DNA from: Orbilia blumenaviensis
Taxonomy: Eukaryota; Ascomycota; Orbiliomycetes; Orbiliales; Orbiliaceae
Direction: 5' to 3'
Length of the DNA stretch: 64,000 nt
NCBI GenBank assembly: GCA_036872755.1
Contig: JAVHNS010000002.1
Coordinates: 4,340,001-4,404,000 of the forward strand
The notes under the pieces were generated by a model. It saw only the letters and a list, made by a program, of their open reading frames with translations, was not told the DNA's origin and made no database searches. The first letter of the stretch is position 1; each line of letters begins with the position of its first letter. The translations under genes and the position numbers were made by a program. Positions 35,886 to 48,473 of the stretch are shown here, in pieces.

Positions 35886-38495
35886 TCCTTAAGGAGGTAT
35901 CTGGATAAGTCAGTGGTGTACCTATTTGAGGACACCAGAACCTCACTACCAGTACATTATTAACTTCGGTCACAGAAACCATAGGTCACAAGTATCCAAT
36001 ACTTGAAAATACATAATTTACTAAATTACGCAAGATACTAGAGAATAGTCTTCAAGCTTGTCTCGTACCCAGACCTCAACCTTGCATAAATTCTTTATCC
36101 TTTCAAAAGCCAGATGCAGCGTTGATGAGAGGGTCGCAAACAGTACTAATGTGTGCACATGTGCAAACACCAAGATATCGTAAATTTATATAAATAGGAT
36201 TCGCAAAGAAACCTTTCATAGCTATAGGCTCCAGACCTGAATGATTACATATGCGGTTCCCGGCTCCTATGTTAGTTTGACTTCACGCGAACCTTTTACT
36301 CTGGGGAAGAACCGAACCTGCAGCCTGCGAGACTAAGACCTATATATTTTTGTGCAGTGACTTCACCCCCCTGGCCTTTGTATTGCTTTAGAAATTGACT
36401 CCCCTGCTTCCCGAAACGGTAGGCAATATACAGGCCTGTAAGAATGAGCGGTACAGATACTCCGACCACTATACCAGCGATAGCGCCCCAGATAGAGCAT
36501 TCGAGCTTATATACATAAAAAACCAAAGTATACATTCAAGTACTCATGAAATGTTGAGATAACATACTCGGGGGGGGGGGGTTTACTATTGCAGTTCAAC
36601 TTTTATGCTACTGTGCTGTCTAACCGGCCGATCGGATCATTGTATAGGCGGACCTTGACCTCGGAGGAATTTTAGGAGAGGATTTAAGTGGTCCCCTGGT
36701 TGGAACTGCATCACCACAAATGTAGATAATTGATTCTTACAATTGTGGAAGAGAAAACTTGAAATGGATGTTTGCTATTCAGCTAAGTTCAGCTCTAAAT
36801 AATTTGAGTGCGTGTGCCACCGCCAAGTACATACCCCTACCTCAGTACTTAGACTTTTCTATTTCTCTACCGCATCGCTACAGCATTGAACCTAAAAATA
36901 CAATCAATCACTGTCTCAATATAAATCTTTACTTTGCCGATTCATAATTGGTGGACAAGAAACAAAGAAAACAAACCTGAGAGCCCCGGGTACGATAGAG
37001 CGGGTGTGATACTACCCTATTAAATGTTTACTTAAGTAAGGACCCAAGCATGCACCTACGCATAGCTGAGACTTCAAATATTAGTGATATCTCTCTGGTG
37101 AGCAAAAAATCCAACAAAGTGTTTGGGTCAACATGAATGTGGACAGGGGGTCCTCCCAGCACTTGTGCTGATCGGCCAATGATGATGGGGACTAGATGCG
37201 CGAACCCGAACCTAAGCCCAACTTGGCTAGCCAGATGCAATGCCATTCGCTCGTGTAATCTGAAGAAGTGCAGACAGACACTCTCATCTTCGGGACCTAT
37301 TGTTTTTTCCGCTCGGAAGCTGGTTCACCAGTACATTTAATTATTTAGAGCCTAAAACAAAAAAACATTGCTTGTTGTTGGAATTGGATATACAGGGGTT
37401 CTTCAAGTCAGTACAGAGCCCTGGTGACATCTGGAGAAAGATTCCATGATTTGGACACTTAGTAAGTGGTCCCCTGACATTCTGGAGGGATCTTGGGGTT
37501 TACATCTCCAAAATAATTAAATATTTTGTTTGAAGACCAGGTTGGGGGAATGGCTTTGGCCTGGCGGAGTACCTCTGATATATCGAGGTGCAAGATGTAT
37601 TTAAGCATAACCAAAGGGCTCAAGAGCCAAAAGTAAGAAAGGAAGTTAGGTTTATATTCGAAGTAACAGTGTAGTAGATACCCAGAGAGCATACATATAC
37701 CTAACATAGCTGGGGTGAATACAATCTCGGTTTCAGGTTGAATGTATGTGTGCATTGGTAGTAACTTAGGTACGTAGGTAGTCACTCCACTAGGCATTCG
37801 GCTTCGCACAGACGCAGTGCATTTTGGTGTAACAAACTGCGGGATGCTATTACAACTATCGATTCCACAGCCAAGTGGTAGGTAAATTGTCAAGCAGCTC
37901 CAGCCAACTATCTTCTCCACGCAACTATCACCACCTGACCACTTCCAACCCCCACCACCACCACCATCATCACCGCCACCACTGACACCACCCATCGTCA
38001 TCATCATCATCGCTCCCTTGTCGTCATCTGAATCTCAAATCCAACCGTCCTCTTTCCCCTCTTCCAATCCCTACCTAAGTCGCATTTTTAGACTTGCTTA
38101 AATGGTCACGAGATAGATCTCTCTCTACACTCCTTCCCCTTCTCTTCACCTCCTACTTCTATCCTTCCTCTCCTCCCCTCCACTGCACTGCACTGTAAGT
38201 TGCCCTTCCCTGCACATTCTCACTGGCCTACTACCAAATCCAACACCCTAACCATCTTTCGACAACCCGGGATTCCATGCATATTGTATCTACTACCTAG
38301 GTACTAACCATCGCCCAGTGGCAGTCAGCTACTGATCAGCCCCCATTCCTTTTTTTTTTCTTTTCCTCTTCTTTCCTGTCTCTTTATCACCCAAGACGTC
38401 AGGTGAACCCCCACCGTCTCTTCCTCTTATTGGCTTTACTGTCCCCATAGGAACCATCCATAAAGTATCAGCCCGCCTCTGTCACTCCTTCCAAA
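35886..38495. other. intergenic region with a possible small membrane-protein exon
   Basis: This 2.6 kb region carries no complete gene model. Apart from the possible minus-strand exon at 36296-36535 it shows a G run at about 36569-36579, repeated TACCTA/GGTAC words (37760-37790, 38290-38310) and pyrimidine-rich leader-like sequence from 38110 to 38490 before the Cys-rich orphan. Confidence 0.45.
36296..36535 (-). CDS. possible terminal exon of a single-pass membrane protein
   Basis: The minus-strand frame encodes one clear transmembrane segment ('WGAIAGIVVGVSVPLILTGL') followed by a basic cytosolic stretch ('AYRFGKQGSQFLKQYKGQ') and a short tail. A splice acceptor (TATAAG) precedes the CSIWG residues, so this may be the last exon of a Mid2-like or similar one-pass protein. 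I could not identify the upstream exons. It may also be a chance frame. Confidence 0.25.
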   Translation of the reverse strand: MYTLVFYVYKLECSIWGAIAGIVVGVSVPLILTGLYIAYRFGKQGSQFLKQYKGQGGEVTAQKYIGLSLAGCRFGSSPE

Positions 38496-40051
38496 ATGTT
38501 CGCCCCTCGGACCCGTGGCAGCAGACTTCCAACAGAAACTACAACTACCCTCAGCAAACGGGTCAGTATCAAACCTTGGGGACACGACTGTAGAGAGCAT
38601 CGATCCTGGAGGTGTGTCTGGTGCGAGTCATTGTACTGCTTTGTGAGTTCTCCGCTTGAGATATCCATAAGTACTGACTCTTTTCCTGACTTTTTCTCCC
38701 CGTTCCCTAGGAATGCGACACTGGCACCACCGCCTTCATCGATCAATTCCCTTATCACCGCCTCTGCCAAAATCATCTTTCTGAGCTCCCTGGGAGCTGT
38801 GTCTCTGATTCTGAGGTTGATATCAGCTCCTCATGTCAACCCGCGGTTGGTTTTGTATACCTTTCCAACAATCAACTCAGTGTCACAAATCTCAGCGGTG
38901 ATACCAAATGCCCAGACAAGGATTTCTGCCACTGTCTCATCTCCAAGACTATGCTCTGTGGTGACTGTGTCAGCGATGCCAAAGTCTGGCAGGACGAGCA
39001 GCAAAAGACGTTTGAGAGGTCTGGAATCGTTGAATGTGCATATGGCCGATTCCCTGGAGGCTGCAAGGCAGACATTAATACCAAGTGCGGCTGTGGTGGA
39101 CGTGGGATCGATTGCAACTTTTTCTCTGACAAGGATTGGGAGGATTTCGAGGCTACTGATTTCTACTGGATTGGCCGAACCGGCCTCGACGATGGCCAAT
39201 TCCAGAAGAAGGAGAAGAAAGATCTTCGTCACGTCTTCGGCGATAATTTTCCCGTACGGGCTGCCGACTCCTTCGATGGTACTGATAGACCTTTCAACCC
39301 CCCCGCTCCCGTCTCCAGCATTACCACCCCTCCCCACATCCCGAAAAAGATGAATTGGATTTCTGGCTTTGTAGGGCTTCATCAAGCCAAGTCGATTAAA
39401 TTACCAAGCCGCCCCAAGAAGATTCTATCTGGTGTATGTGACGCGACCTGCAACGGAAGCAACAGCTCCACTGATCACCACCCAAAACCTATCACTGCAG
39501 ATTTTGTCACGAAAAATTTCCTCAGGAACCCTCAAATGCGTAAACCTTACAGTAACTTCCGTGTCAAACCTGATCAAATGAAGCCTCCAGCTCCGATGCG
39601 AGCCGCTGGAGAGTCTTACCTTGACTCTGAAACGGAAGACGAAGATCAAGTCGACTTCCACGAGCTCGAAGATGAAGACTTGGATTTCGAGAGCGACTAT
39701 ATCTCTATCGCTGACTCGATTAGCACTCTCGGCAGCGAGTACGATTGTGAAGATGCTCTGGGGGCAAAAACCGGAATCCAACAGGGGTTACACCCGACTA
39801 CACCGACCCTTATCCACGTCGGTACTGCCTCATTAGCCACCCGCCAGCTCTCTCCTCGACTTATTCAGATGCGATCGAGTCCTAACCTTAAAGTTGATCT
39901 CGTTGACGCTGTTATGGTAAGGAGACTTAAGGATAGGAAGAAATGGGGCTGTCGTAATGAGATTGACTGTTCCAACGTTGACCTCAAAACTATTCAGGCT
40001 CATGGATTTTGGAGGTGCTCATTTTGTAGTGGGAGAATATATGGAGTCTGA
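38496..40051 (+). CDS. cysteine-rich, probably zinc-binding protein of unknown function, 495 aa
   Basis: Exons are 38496..38642 and 38711..40051 (GTGAGT...CCTAG intron, phase 0). I do not recognise the family. The N-terminal 200 residues hold many Cys/His pairs spaced as in zinc fingers: 'CREHRSWRCVWCESLYCFEC' (about residues 32-51), 'HRLCQNH', 'CPDKDFCHCL', 'LCGDC' and 'CKADINTKCGCGG'. A second cluster at the extreme C-terminus has 'CRNEIDC' and 'WRCSFCSG'. Between them is a Pro-rich, then strongly acidic, probably disordered region (about residues 300-350). No signal peptide or membrane segment is seen. It may be an intracellular treble-clef or RING-like scaffold, but no standard RING or F-box pattern fits. 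It converges on the third subtilase gene. Confidence 0.75.
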
Positions 40052-40852
40052 AACCGCTTTAGCAGATCCATGCTGTATAAATTCGACAAACTGTGTATAG
40101 CCGCGTGGGGGGTGGTCCGCGACACTTCTATATATTTGCAGACCTCTCCACTTAACCGTTTGATTGAAAGTGACGGGCAAAAAAAGAGCCTCCTGGCAGC
40201 CTCTTCTTATGGTCAAAATTCTTTCACTTAGTTTCTACCTAAGCTACTGGTTTTCTCTTCCGTTTTGCCCTCCCCCACCCCTCCCCCCTTTCCCTTACCA
40301 AGCTTACATCCTCAAGAATTCTGTGTGGTATGGGTGATATGTGTTACTCTGTGTCTGTTGGGAGGGATTCTATTTATGATTTCTGTTATATTGGAACGAC
40401 TGTCGGCGTTCTTTGTCTGAAACCCAGCCCAACAACCCCAATCCCTCTCCTTCCCCTTCTTACCGAGGTATTCAATCTCGTAACTAGACTTCCAGACATT
40501 CATGCATTCATATGTCTTCTCAGCGCCCCAACTGAGGCGCTCTTACAATACTATTTTCCTCTGGTCACCAGAAATTTCCCTACGAAACAATGTCCATAAA
40601 CTATACAGGCCAATGCGCTTCTAGTACCCTTCGCGTCTTAATTCTTTCCAATAGCACTATTTTCACTAGCAGCGTATACCCTCCGTATACAAACTTGTTT
40701 CCATTATAACAAAAAAACATTCTACTATTACAAAGCAAAAATGGGACCATTGTCATAGAAGATCGTTTAAACTAGTGTAGCTAGTTCAAACATAGACAGC
40801 TTGTCCCATATATAGCAAGACCTCCATAAACTATGAGCACAATTGTATCTGT
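40052..40852. other. convergent 3' intergenic region
   Basis: This lies between the Cys-rich orphan (+) and the third subtilase (-). I see nothing beyond a pyrimidine-rich block at about 40255-40300 and A/T-rich likely polyadenylation sequence. Confidence 0.55.
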
Positions 40853-43108
40853 TCAATTTCGTGTTGGTATTGGTGGCACGCGACGCTTCATATCAACATA
40901 TGTATACAGGGTCTTTAAGGCCACCCCCTGAACAAATACCGTTTTCGTCGCTACTTTGGTTTTCTCAACAACGTATCTCGAGTACTTCGTTTTTAAGGGC
41001 GCTCCATTTCTAAAGATGGTGCTGGCAGCGGTGCTGCGCCATGCGACCCTTTCAGAATCAGCTACATACCCAGGGGGGCGGAGCTCTTGAGGCCATCGAT
41101 CCAAACCTATCCCGTTATAAACGGCATTAGGACCATTTTGTACTCTTGGGTAAGCTTGCTTATATAGATATGGAACGACTTCAGTAACTGAGATTCCGGC
41201 TGCCAGAAATGTCGCAATAACCCCTGCCACCGTTGGACAAGCTAGACGTTCAAACTTCGTTAAAAACGGATCAATTGATATCGATGTTATATCAAGGGGG
41301 GGATGGCGGGTTTCGGGTCGCCTACCAAAAGATGTCCCATGAGAAGTCTCCAATTGAAGTCTCTTTTGTAGTTTAGTTGGCTGTGGTAAATAACCCCCAG
41401 GGGGGATAGCTAGCTCGCCGTTGATATATAACGCAGCAACATTAACAGAAATACCGGGTGCAAAGATTCTGACATAGCTACTCCAGCTGTGTGTAATAAG
41501 GCCCGTCTCGGGATCATACCCCCCCACCACGACGAGTTTATTTTGGAGGGGCGTCAAGCTCCCAAATTTAGCTGGATATGTCGTGATAGATACTAGTTTT
41601 AGCTGGGAGCATTATCCGTTGAGCAGTTTGTTAGCCTCTTGCCCTTTCATCTTAGGAACAGTGTCTAGGGAAATGCGGTCAATTCAAGAATTGCGGCCCA
41701 AGGGTTGTTTTCACCAGAGCTGGGCACTTACTGGGCTTTCGTTGCCAGCCGAGACCAAGATTATGGCATTTGGGAGGTCCGCAAAAGCCATGAAAATGTA
41801 CAATGCGAGGGTATTAAATGCCTTATCGAACGCTGTTTGGTCATTGATTGTACCATCCCAACCATATTCGGCAGCGGTGAACCACCCCGCTGAGAAGTTT
41901 ACAATGCAGTTCCTCTCTGGGTTTTTTACTATATCATCATAAACCTTCACAAAGCTATTCATTATTGTCTCAAGAGTGATCACTCCCCGCGAATTGATCA
42001 TCTTGACTACCACAACTTCAGCATCGTGGGCGACGCCAGTGTGCTTTCCAGCCACCCGGCCGACTACCGCAGTACCATGCTTGACATTGAGGGCATCGTT
42101 GAAATCTGTTACTTCACCTGATGGGAAACCCGCCCCACCGTCGATCCAATCCTTTCGAAATTTTATATCTGCTACTTCCTAGAAGTCCGATTAACCAGTC
42201 GGCATGTTAGCAGAGTTAAAATTTAGGTAGATTCAATCTACTTCCTCACCGGATGGTCCAAGTCGCACCCCGTATCAATAACATACACCACTTGACCATT
42301 CCCAGGCCGTTTATAATTCCAAAACCTTCCTTGAAGATCCTGGTGGCTAGTTCGGGGGGGCTGGGAGATTGTTTTCATATCAAGAAAGATGTCATTCACC
42401 GCTTTGGATTCGATTGGTGTCTTTGAGAGTATTCGTGCATTCCTTTCAAAAACTTTTGCGGTTGGCTCCTGGCCCCACTTCCCAACTCTACCTTTTATTC
42501 CCAACGGTTTCTGGGGGTTATCTGGTGCGGCAGGCTTGACTTGTAGCCACTGGGGTGGTCTATATTTGAACAGAGCTGGGTACAGATCATCTGAGAATAT
42601 CCGCCTATAAAAGCCAAACTAACCATGTCGATGGAGTGAGCATACGAGCATCATAGAACGGTTAGCTGGGCTGTCAATCACCCACACGAGTGAGCTAGGT
42701 CTTTAATTATCTTAATCGCATTAACTTGTCCTTGAATTCGCAACTTACGCCTTGATTGACCGCCAATGGTACTCTTTCCCGAGTCGCGCTCCGTTGCTTT
42801 GGGTCCACTGTTATGCTGATGGCGAGAAATCCGAGGGTCTCGCTCTCTGTTGTGTACACATTTCTCTCTCGTGGGGCTGCTGCAATTGACTCCGCCCATC
42901 TTATTGCATTGTTCTTAAATTTCTCGTCCTTTCTGTATTCCGCTTTGATGGTTGAATAGTATGTTTCGCTATACTGATCTAGAGTACCAATCTTGGAAAA
43001 TATATCGTCGTTTTTCGTCGATATCTCAGGGACGTTCGCGTATCCAGTTTTAGCGAGGAATGGCATCACGATCGAAGTAAAAGTGAGGCCTGAGAATTGT
43101 AGTTTCAT
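40853..43108 (-). CDS. secreted subtilisin-like serine protease (S8), about 618 aa
   Basis: Exons are 43108..42749, 42604..42250, 42178..41732, 41602..41326 and 41241..40853, with a possible 29-nt exon at 42710..42682 that restores frame between the first two. The signal peptide starts at the inner ATG (MKLQFSGLTFTSIV). The earlier ATG at 43150 would mask it. All catalytic landmarks are canonical: 'VYVIDTGCDLDHP' (Asp about 240), 'VKHGTAVVGRVAG' (His about 282), 'LVSAGNESP' (Asn about 394) and 'GTSFACPTVAG' (Ser about 488, with the intron cutting the Ala codon after SF). A Tyr/Lys/Val-rich tail of about 75 residues follows the domain. It should be an active extracellular endopeptidase. Intron positions match those of the paralogues at 19.4 and 23.3 kb. 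Confidence 0.88.
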
Positions 43109-44182
43109 TGCAATATTGCGGTTTCTATATATAACTCCTAGGCCGGGCATATATATATCTCCTTCTCTCTCTGTGTGAGTATGTCTGTATATGGACCAAA
43201 TGCGAGACCTTTATCCAATTAGCCAGGTTTTCATACACACTAGTTTTAATACCATTTCTATATAGACTTGAGTTTTGGTGAGTAACTAATTCGAAGTTGA
43301 TATATATCAATATATATCTTTGTAAGATAATATACTATGCATCGATACAACGCCGAACTTGGGTGATCGTGTTGAAATTCTCGGTGGAGGCTTATATAAT
43401 ATAAGGATCGATTTTTTTTGGAAATTGTAGCAATTGAGAGGCTGTGTTTGTATAGAACCGGAGTTAGTATCAATAAAGCAACAGGCCAGCTAGCGGTTAT
43501 ATATATGCATATGAGTTGCCAGCGTTTGTTCCTCTTTGACTGAAACGTCGGTTGTGGTACTTACATACCGTAGCTCCAGTTCCGGGTTTGAAACGCTTAA
43601 ATAAAACCACACACCCGCTTAAGCACTCGCAATTGTATATTCAAATCGATCTGTTAACAGCTTTTTCGTACTAATCCATAGGTGTAGCATCAAGAATCGA
43701 TGTAATATTAATCTAGTCTCATAGTATACGACGCTTCGTTGGCAAGTTGTTAATCAGCATAAATGCTGAGGTACGTCTAGTATAGTACGATATATATACT
43801 TGCTATGCAATTGGACGATTTTTATAATTGGGTTACGAATTCGCGAACCACACGAGCCACGATTATGAATATATGCTTCAGGCGTCCAAAGCTGCTCATT
43901 TATCATAATTATGTATTTATAATACTTAAATTACTTAGGCAATCATTAATCACATCCGGCTAATCTGGTCGCACAATAAGATATTTTGATTGCCTCAAAC
44001 GCGACGTGGCCAACTTCGCACTCGCCACATCAAATGATTTATAGCGAGAGTATGAAACGAAACGTCCTAAACCAATCCCGAACTCCAACACTACAGCAGC
44101 CAAAAGGAAAAATGAGGAAAAAAAAGAAAGAAAAAGGTACATGTAAATTTCAAGATGCTGACTAGTTATTATAGAGCCCAAG
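43109..44182. other. AT-rich intergenic region
   Basis: This is the promoter side of the third subtilase and the 3' side of the NmrA-like gene. It is TATATA-rich with no supported gene. Confidence 0.55.
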
Positions 44183-45050
44183 CTACCAGTGGCTCAAGGT
44201 AACTGTCCTTTCGCCGAATCTGCTTCCGCCGTTGGCAACAGCTTCCTCGAAAATGAAGGCACCAACATCCTTTCTTGAAATGGTGTACCCGATAGCATTA
44301 CCATTAACACTCCTCCACCCACTTCCGCCGTTGGAAAGACTTAATTGACCACCGAAATCCTTGTTCTTTTCCATTCCTTCGTACCCAGCCTTAATTTGGC
44401 CATAGGTTGCTTCGCCATCCGAGAGAAGTGTTGGGCGAACAAGCAACCAGCTTCGAAACGTCCCGATCGCGCCAGCTCCCTTGACTAACTCCTCCATTTT
44501 AGCCTTATCATTGTGGGGGGTCTTAAGCATCCAGTGGTAGAATGGACCGTATAAAAAAGGCACGTCTTTAGACCCACCAAGACCCGTCGTGGAAACAGAG
44601 CAGATAAATGGTGCGGTGGGAGGTTTTAATTCCTGGAGGACCGATAGGATGACTTTTGTGGTATCTTCACAAATGTTTGGAAAAAGGAATTTGGCGGTAA
44701 GGGGGTTGAGGCTGGTGGGCCGAGCGCCAAGACCGTAGATAAGAGTATCAACGACTGTGCCAGTGGTAGGGTCGACCAGGACCTCGCGGACAGGCTCTGG
44801 ATTCAGGGCATCTCCTTGGACAACACGGAGATTGGTTCTTGGGGTGCCTTCCGATAACATTCCCTGGAGTTTCTCAGCAGAGCGGACAACTTGGGACACA
44901 TATTAGCTATAGGATCACTCAAGTTCACGCTGGTAGCATCAACTTACTGGCAGAGCATTGGTAGCCTGCTCGAAGCGATAGCTCGAGAGCTGCGAGGGCA
45001 GTACCTCCAGTGGCACCGAAAAAAGCGATCGTTTTTGTTACCTCTGCCAT
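44183..45050 (-). CDS. NAD(P)-binding Rossmann protein, NmrA-like/atypical SDR, 269 aa
   Basis: Two exons, 45050..44948 and 44889..44183 (58-bp intron with a GTAAGT donor), give 269 residues. The N-terminus has the dinucleotide loop 'AFFGATGGTALAALELSLRAG' in the GATGGTG class, then 'SAIVRSAEKL' after the splice and 'VVQGDALNPE', the usual adenine-side Asp motif. 'VSTTGLGG' and 'HNDKAKMEELVKGAG' (a KxxxE pattern where SDRs have YxxxK) and 'LLVRPTLLSDG' follow the atypical extended SDR pattern. It lacks the catalytic Tyr of classical SDRs. Members act as redox sensors or isoflavone-reductase-like enzymes. The ligand is unknown. No signal peptide. Confidence 0.85.
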
Positions 45051-47184
45051 TTTCGTTGGGTTGGGGAAACGTATGGTAGACGGTTTAGACGTTTACGTAT
45101 ATACCCTAGGCAAGTAAGTATATATATGAGGGTTCCGACTTGGTTAGATTTATATTCTTGATTCGGATTCGCCGTTCTCTATGAAGATGTGCGCGTGCCT
45201 TGGGATGATATGTGTAGTATACTGGCTAGGGTCGTTATAGGCTATCTGTACTGTCCGAGTGATAGTAAGGTGTATTCGAATATATTTATGCCAGAATTGA
45301 TTCGAAGACTTTCGGGCCGTATTTATAAATCTAGCTATAGGTAGATACAGATATGAAACTCTGCGAACCTTGTCATATTAAGCTTACGATTAAAACCCCG
45401 AATGTCATCAAATCATTAATCACACTTGACATATCAAATTCGGTCGATTCCAGAAACAGCAAACAGCCAAAACCATACCGATTGACGCAACCCAGCCGTG
45501 AATCGAATTTTCAAAATCATGGCCATGAATGGATGGACTACCGAACAAAGAATACGAATGAGCCTCCGCTCGACGGACGGATTCGTCTCCATGCATGCGC
45601 CATACGCATCCTCATTTAGAAATTAGTGCAGTGACGAAACAGCACGCGCACCATGGTACCAAAAGACCCTGCAGTCTGCCATGCCCGATTTCCACCGACA
45701 TAGAAGAATTTCTTTGGGACTTAAGTCCGTCGAATCGTGATTGGTTCGCTTGGGGTGCAGCTCCTTGGGTTTTACCAAGTCGGCCCGACTCTATGCCAAG
45801 GGGCCGGCAGTTTGGAGTCACAAAATGGCTGACTTAAGCACATGCCCAATAAGGGAGGACCCCGTTTGCCCGAAGGCCGTGTGTTGCGGCCCAGTCGCGA
45901 ACCATCATGTTTTTTTCTAAACTCCTTGTTAATCGATCCATACATCATTAATTCATTCATTTTCGCGACCACGGCTGTATACGAGTGAACCCGGACGTCA
46001 GCCATCTGGATAGTCGAGAGCAGCTGCAGGAGGGGCTCGTATAATCAGGTATTCTTGCAGCTAGTAATCCTTCGGGGTGTCAGCGTAAACGTTAATCATC
46101 TTGATTGAAGGATTGTGAATACATTGCGTAGTCAGGCTGAGGGTACACTCTCAAATCCATGTGTGGTACGACATCCACCGCCACCATCACCGGAGCATCA
46201 CCGGAGCGACGTCCTAAATTAGTCATCAGGTAGTCCTATCAGTTATCAGGCGCGTTTTTGTCAGTCGTTAAGCCTTTTCCCCCAAACGTTCGAACCTGTC
46301 TCGTTCTATTGGCCAATATCATCGATGACTACATTCAAACCGGAGGCCTGATTTTAAGCTATTTGCGATCGAGCCGCTATAGACCTAGTCTCTTCTGGGC
46401 CTCTTTTTGTCCCCCCCCTTCTCTCTCTCTCTCTTTTTTTTTTGAAGGGGGCACCGCGCGTGCTCCGAGATTTGACGTAATCTCATTCGTGGTGAATGCA
46501 AGCCCGCCAAGTTCCGACGCGCGAAACCCGAAGAATCCGTCGAATGCGTCTCTCCAAGTTATATAATACCCACTAACGAAGTAGTAGTATCTACGAACCA
46601 AACTCGGGCCCGGTCATACTTAGACCATGTGATTCGATTTCCACGCGCTGATTCAAATAATTCAATTATATAGGTCACAACTGGCTGACTAATCGCTAAC
46701 TAATTTTTCAAGTACCTATGTATTTATTCCCTGATAATTAACCAGCAGTATCATAGAAAACTACCTAGTTAGCTATTAAACCTACTGATAATCAGTCTCG
46801 GCGGCCGTGCTCAAGATCTCGCGTGTTGCAAGAAGGGTTGATAGTGCGGTATTAGTATTATACACAACCATTTAGTAGCCATGTGGGACCAGATAGCATT
46901 AATATTGATAGCAGTCCTGTTAACTGCAGAACGCCAGAGATTCTGGTGGAAATATCTTGTTGCTAGTTACAGAGATAATAGCCAGGTTGATCACCGGATA
47001 GGGGGTTTAAGTCTTACCTCATAAATACTGACTAACTTAGGTCTGTCTGAAGTACATCCAGACCATGTTTGGCATGGGTACTAGTAATTTCTAAGGTATC
47101 ATTCTAGATTTGTTGTCCCTCTCAGTACCCTCAACATCGAATCACGGTATCACCGCCCTAAGCAGACCTCTTCCAGTTTTCAGA
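45051..47184. other. divergent intergenic region
   Basis: This lies between the starts of the NmrA-like gene (-) and the RRM gene (+). A CT-microsatellite followed by a T run occurs at about 46418-46443. Several short open frames have no recognisable features. No gene is supported. Confidence 0.5.
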
Positions 47185-48473
47185 ATGGATTCCCCTTCTG
47201 CCGATAAAACCTCAACCTGTATGTGCTCAGGATATCCTCAAGCCCTTTAGCGACTTGGTAACATGAACATTTCAAGACATGGCTGGTTGATGTCGTATGT
47301 TATATACTTGAATTTCAGGTACACCCCGAGATCATCAAGTTTACCGTCGGGCCCGACAAGGTCACCACCAAACTCAAACAGGCTCAAAAAACCGTGGACC
47401 CGCTCGAGTTTGTCAAGATATCCATAATTCTACCAATCAATATCAAAATCATACAAATTCAACCTCTCAAGGATCTAGCATGATTGTAAATCCTCAAGTC
47501 AGTTACTACCATAATCAACAGAACTACCTTCTTCAAAACCAACGGCATTACTCAAATCAGAACAAAATGAACCCAACAGACCGTAGTTCACAAGTCTTAC
47601 ATACCAAAACCACCCCCCCAACACTGATCCCTCAGAATTGGTGGAAGAGATGGTTTCCAGCAACTGGTCAATGCCAGACGATGACTAATGCAGCTTACCA
47701 TTCACACATGTTCGGAGCAACTGAGGAAGGGCGTCGCGTCTATATAGGAAATCTACTGTGGTCGATCGAGCCACCTGATGTTGCGATTTGGCTTGAGGGT
47801 GCTGGGTTTACTGTGTACTTTCCAATCTAGGTCTGGAGGCTTCTGGCATGGCTTCTGTACTAACTTCAATACCAGTACAGCAATAGATATGCCTGAGGCC
47901 AGAAAGAAAGGCCACTATTGTCAAGTTGAATTCAAGTGCCACGAAGACGCCAATGCTGCTATTATCAACCTCGATATGCAAACGATGCGTGGGCGCCATG
48001 TCAAAATGAACCTGAGCCAACTCGATTCCCCACCCCGTGGGAAAGGTCCTTTCAAACCCGGCGACAAACCGACATCTACCCGCCTTTGGGTCGGCGGCCT
48101 TCCACATACTGACAACATCAATCAGCTCGAAGATTATATCAATGAACTTTTTCATGGGTTTCACATGTAAGTCGATTTATATACGCCTAGGAACGGGAAA
48201 ATGCTCATAGATTATAGTGAGTCTCTAAGCAATATCTATGCCGGTACAGAGCTTCCCGAAGGGCAGGAGACGAATTCATATTGTTTCGTAGACCTTCCCA
48301 ATGGAGTTGAAGCTAAAATAGCCATCCGGGTACTAAACAACCGCGAGACTTCTTGGGGTGTTGCACATGTTGCCTTTGCATCGGAAGGCCCCTTTGGGGT
48401 GCTCCAGTATCGTGGAATTAATGACGAAAACCAAGAATTTCCCAAAGAAGAAGAGGGAAAGGATGGCAAGTGA
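47185..48473 (+). CDS. protein with two RNA-recognition motifs, 358 aa
   Basis: Exons are 47185..47218, 47319..47814, 47876..48166 and 48218..48473. The 61-bp intron 2 has the branch site TACTAAC 12 bp before its AG. Residues 1-130 are polar, rich in Asn, Gln and Tyr, and probably disordered. The first RRM begins with RNP2 'RRVYIGNLLW'. The splice rejoins 'GAGFTV' to 'TAIDMPEARKKGHYCQVEFK', the RNP1-like strand. The second begins with 'TRLWVGGLPH' and, after intron 3, has 'SYCFVDLPNGVEAKIAI'. RNP1 in the first RRM is weak in aromatics, as 'HYCQVEF'. The protein should bind single-stranded RNA, but whether in splicing, stability or translation is unknown. I do not recognise a specific orthologue. 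Confidence 0.82.

Noticed and set aside
37459..38010. 183-codon minus-strand frame with a Met/Gly-rich start and some hydrophobic segments
   Set aside because: The start is low-complexity (ATG/CAT and GGT repeats) and the middle contains intergenic-type TACCTA/GTACC words. No domain, signal peptide logic or splice support was found.
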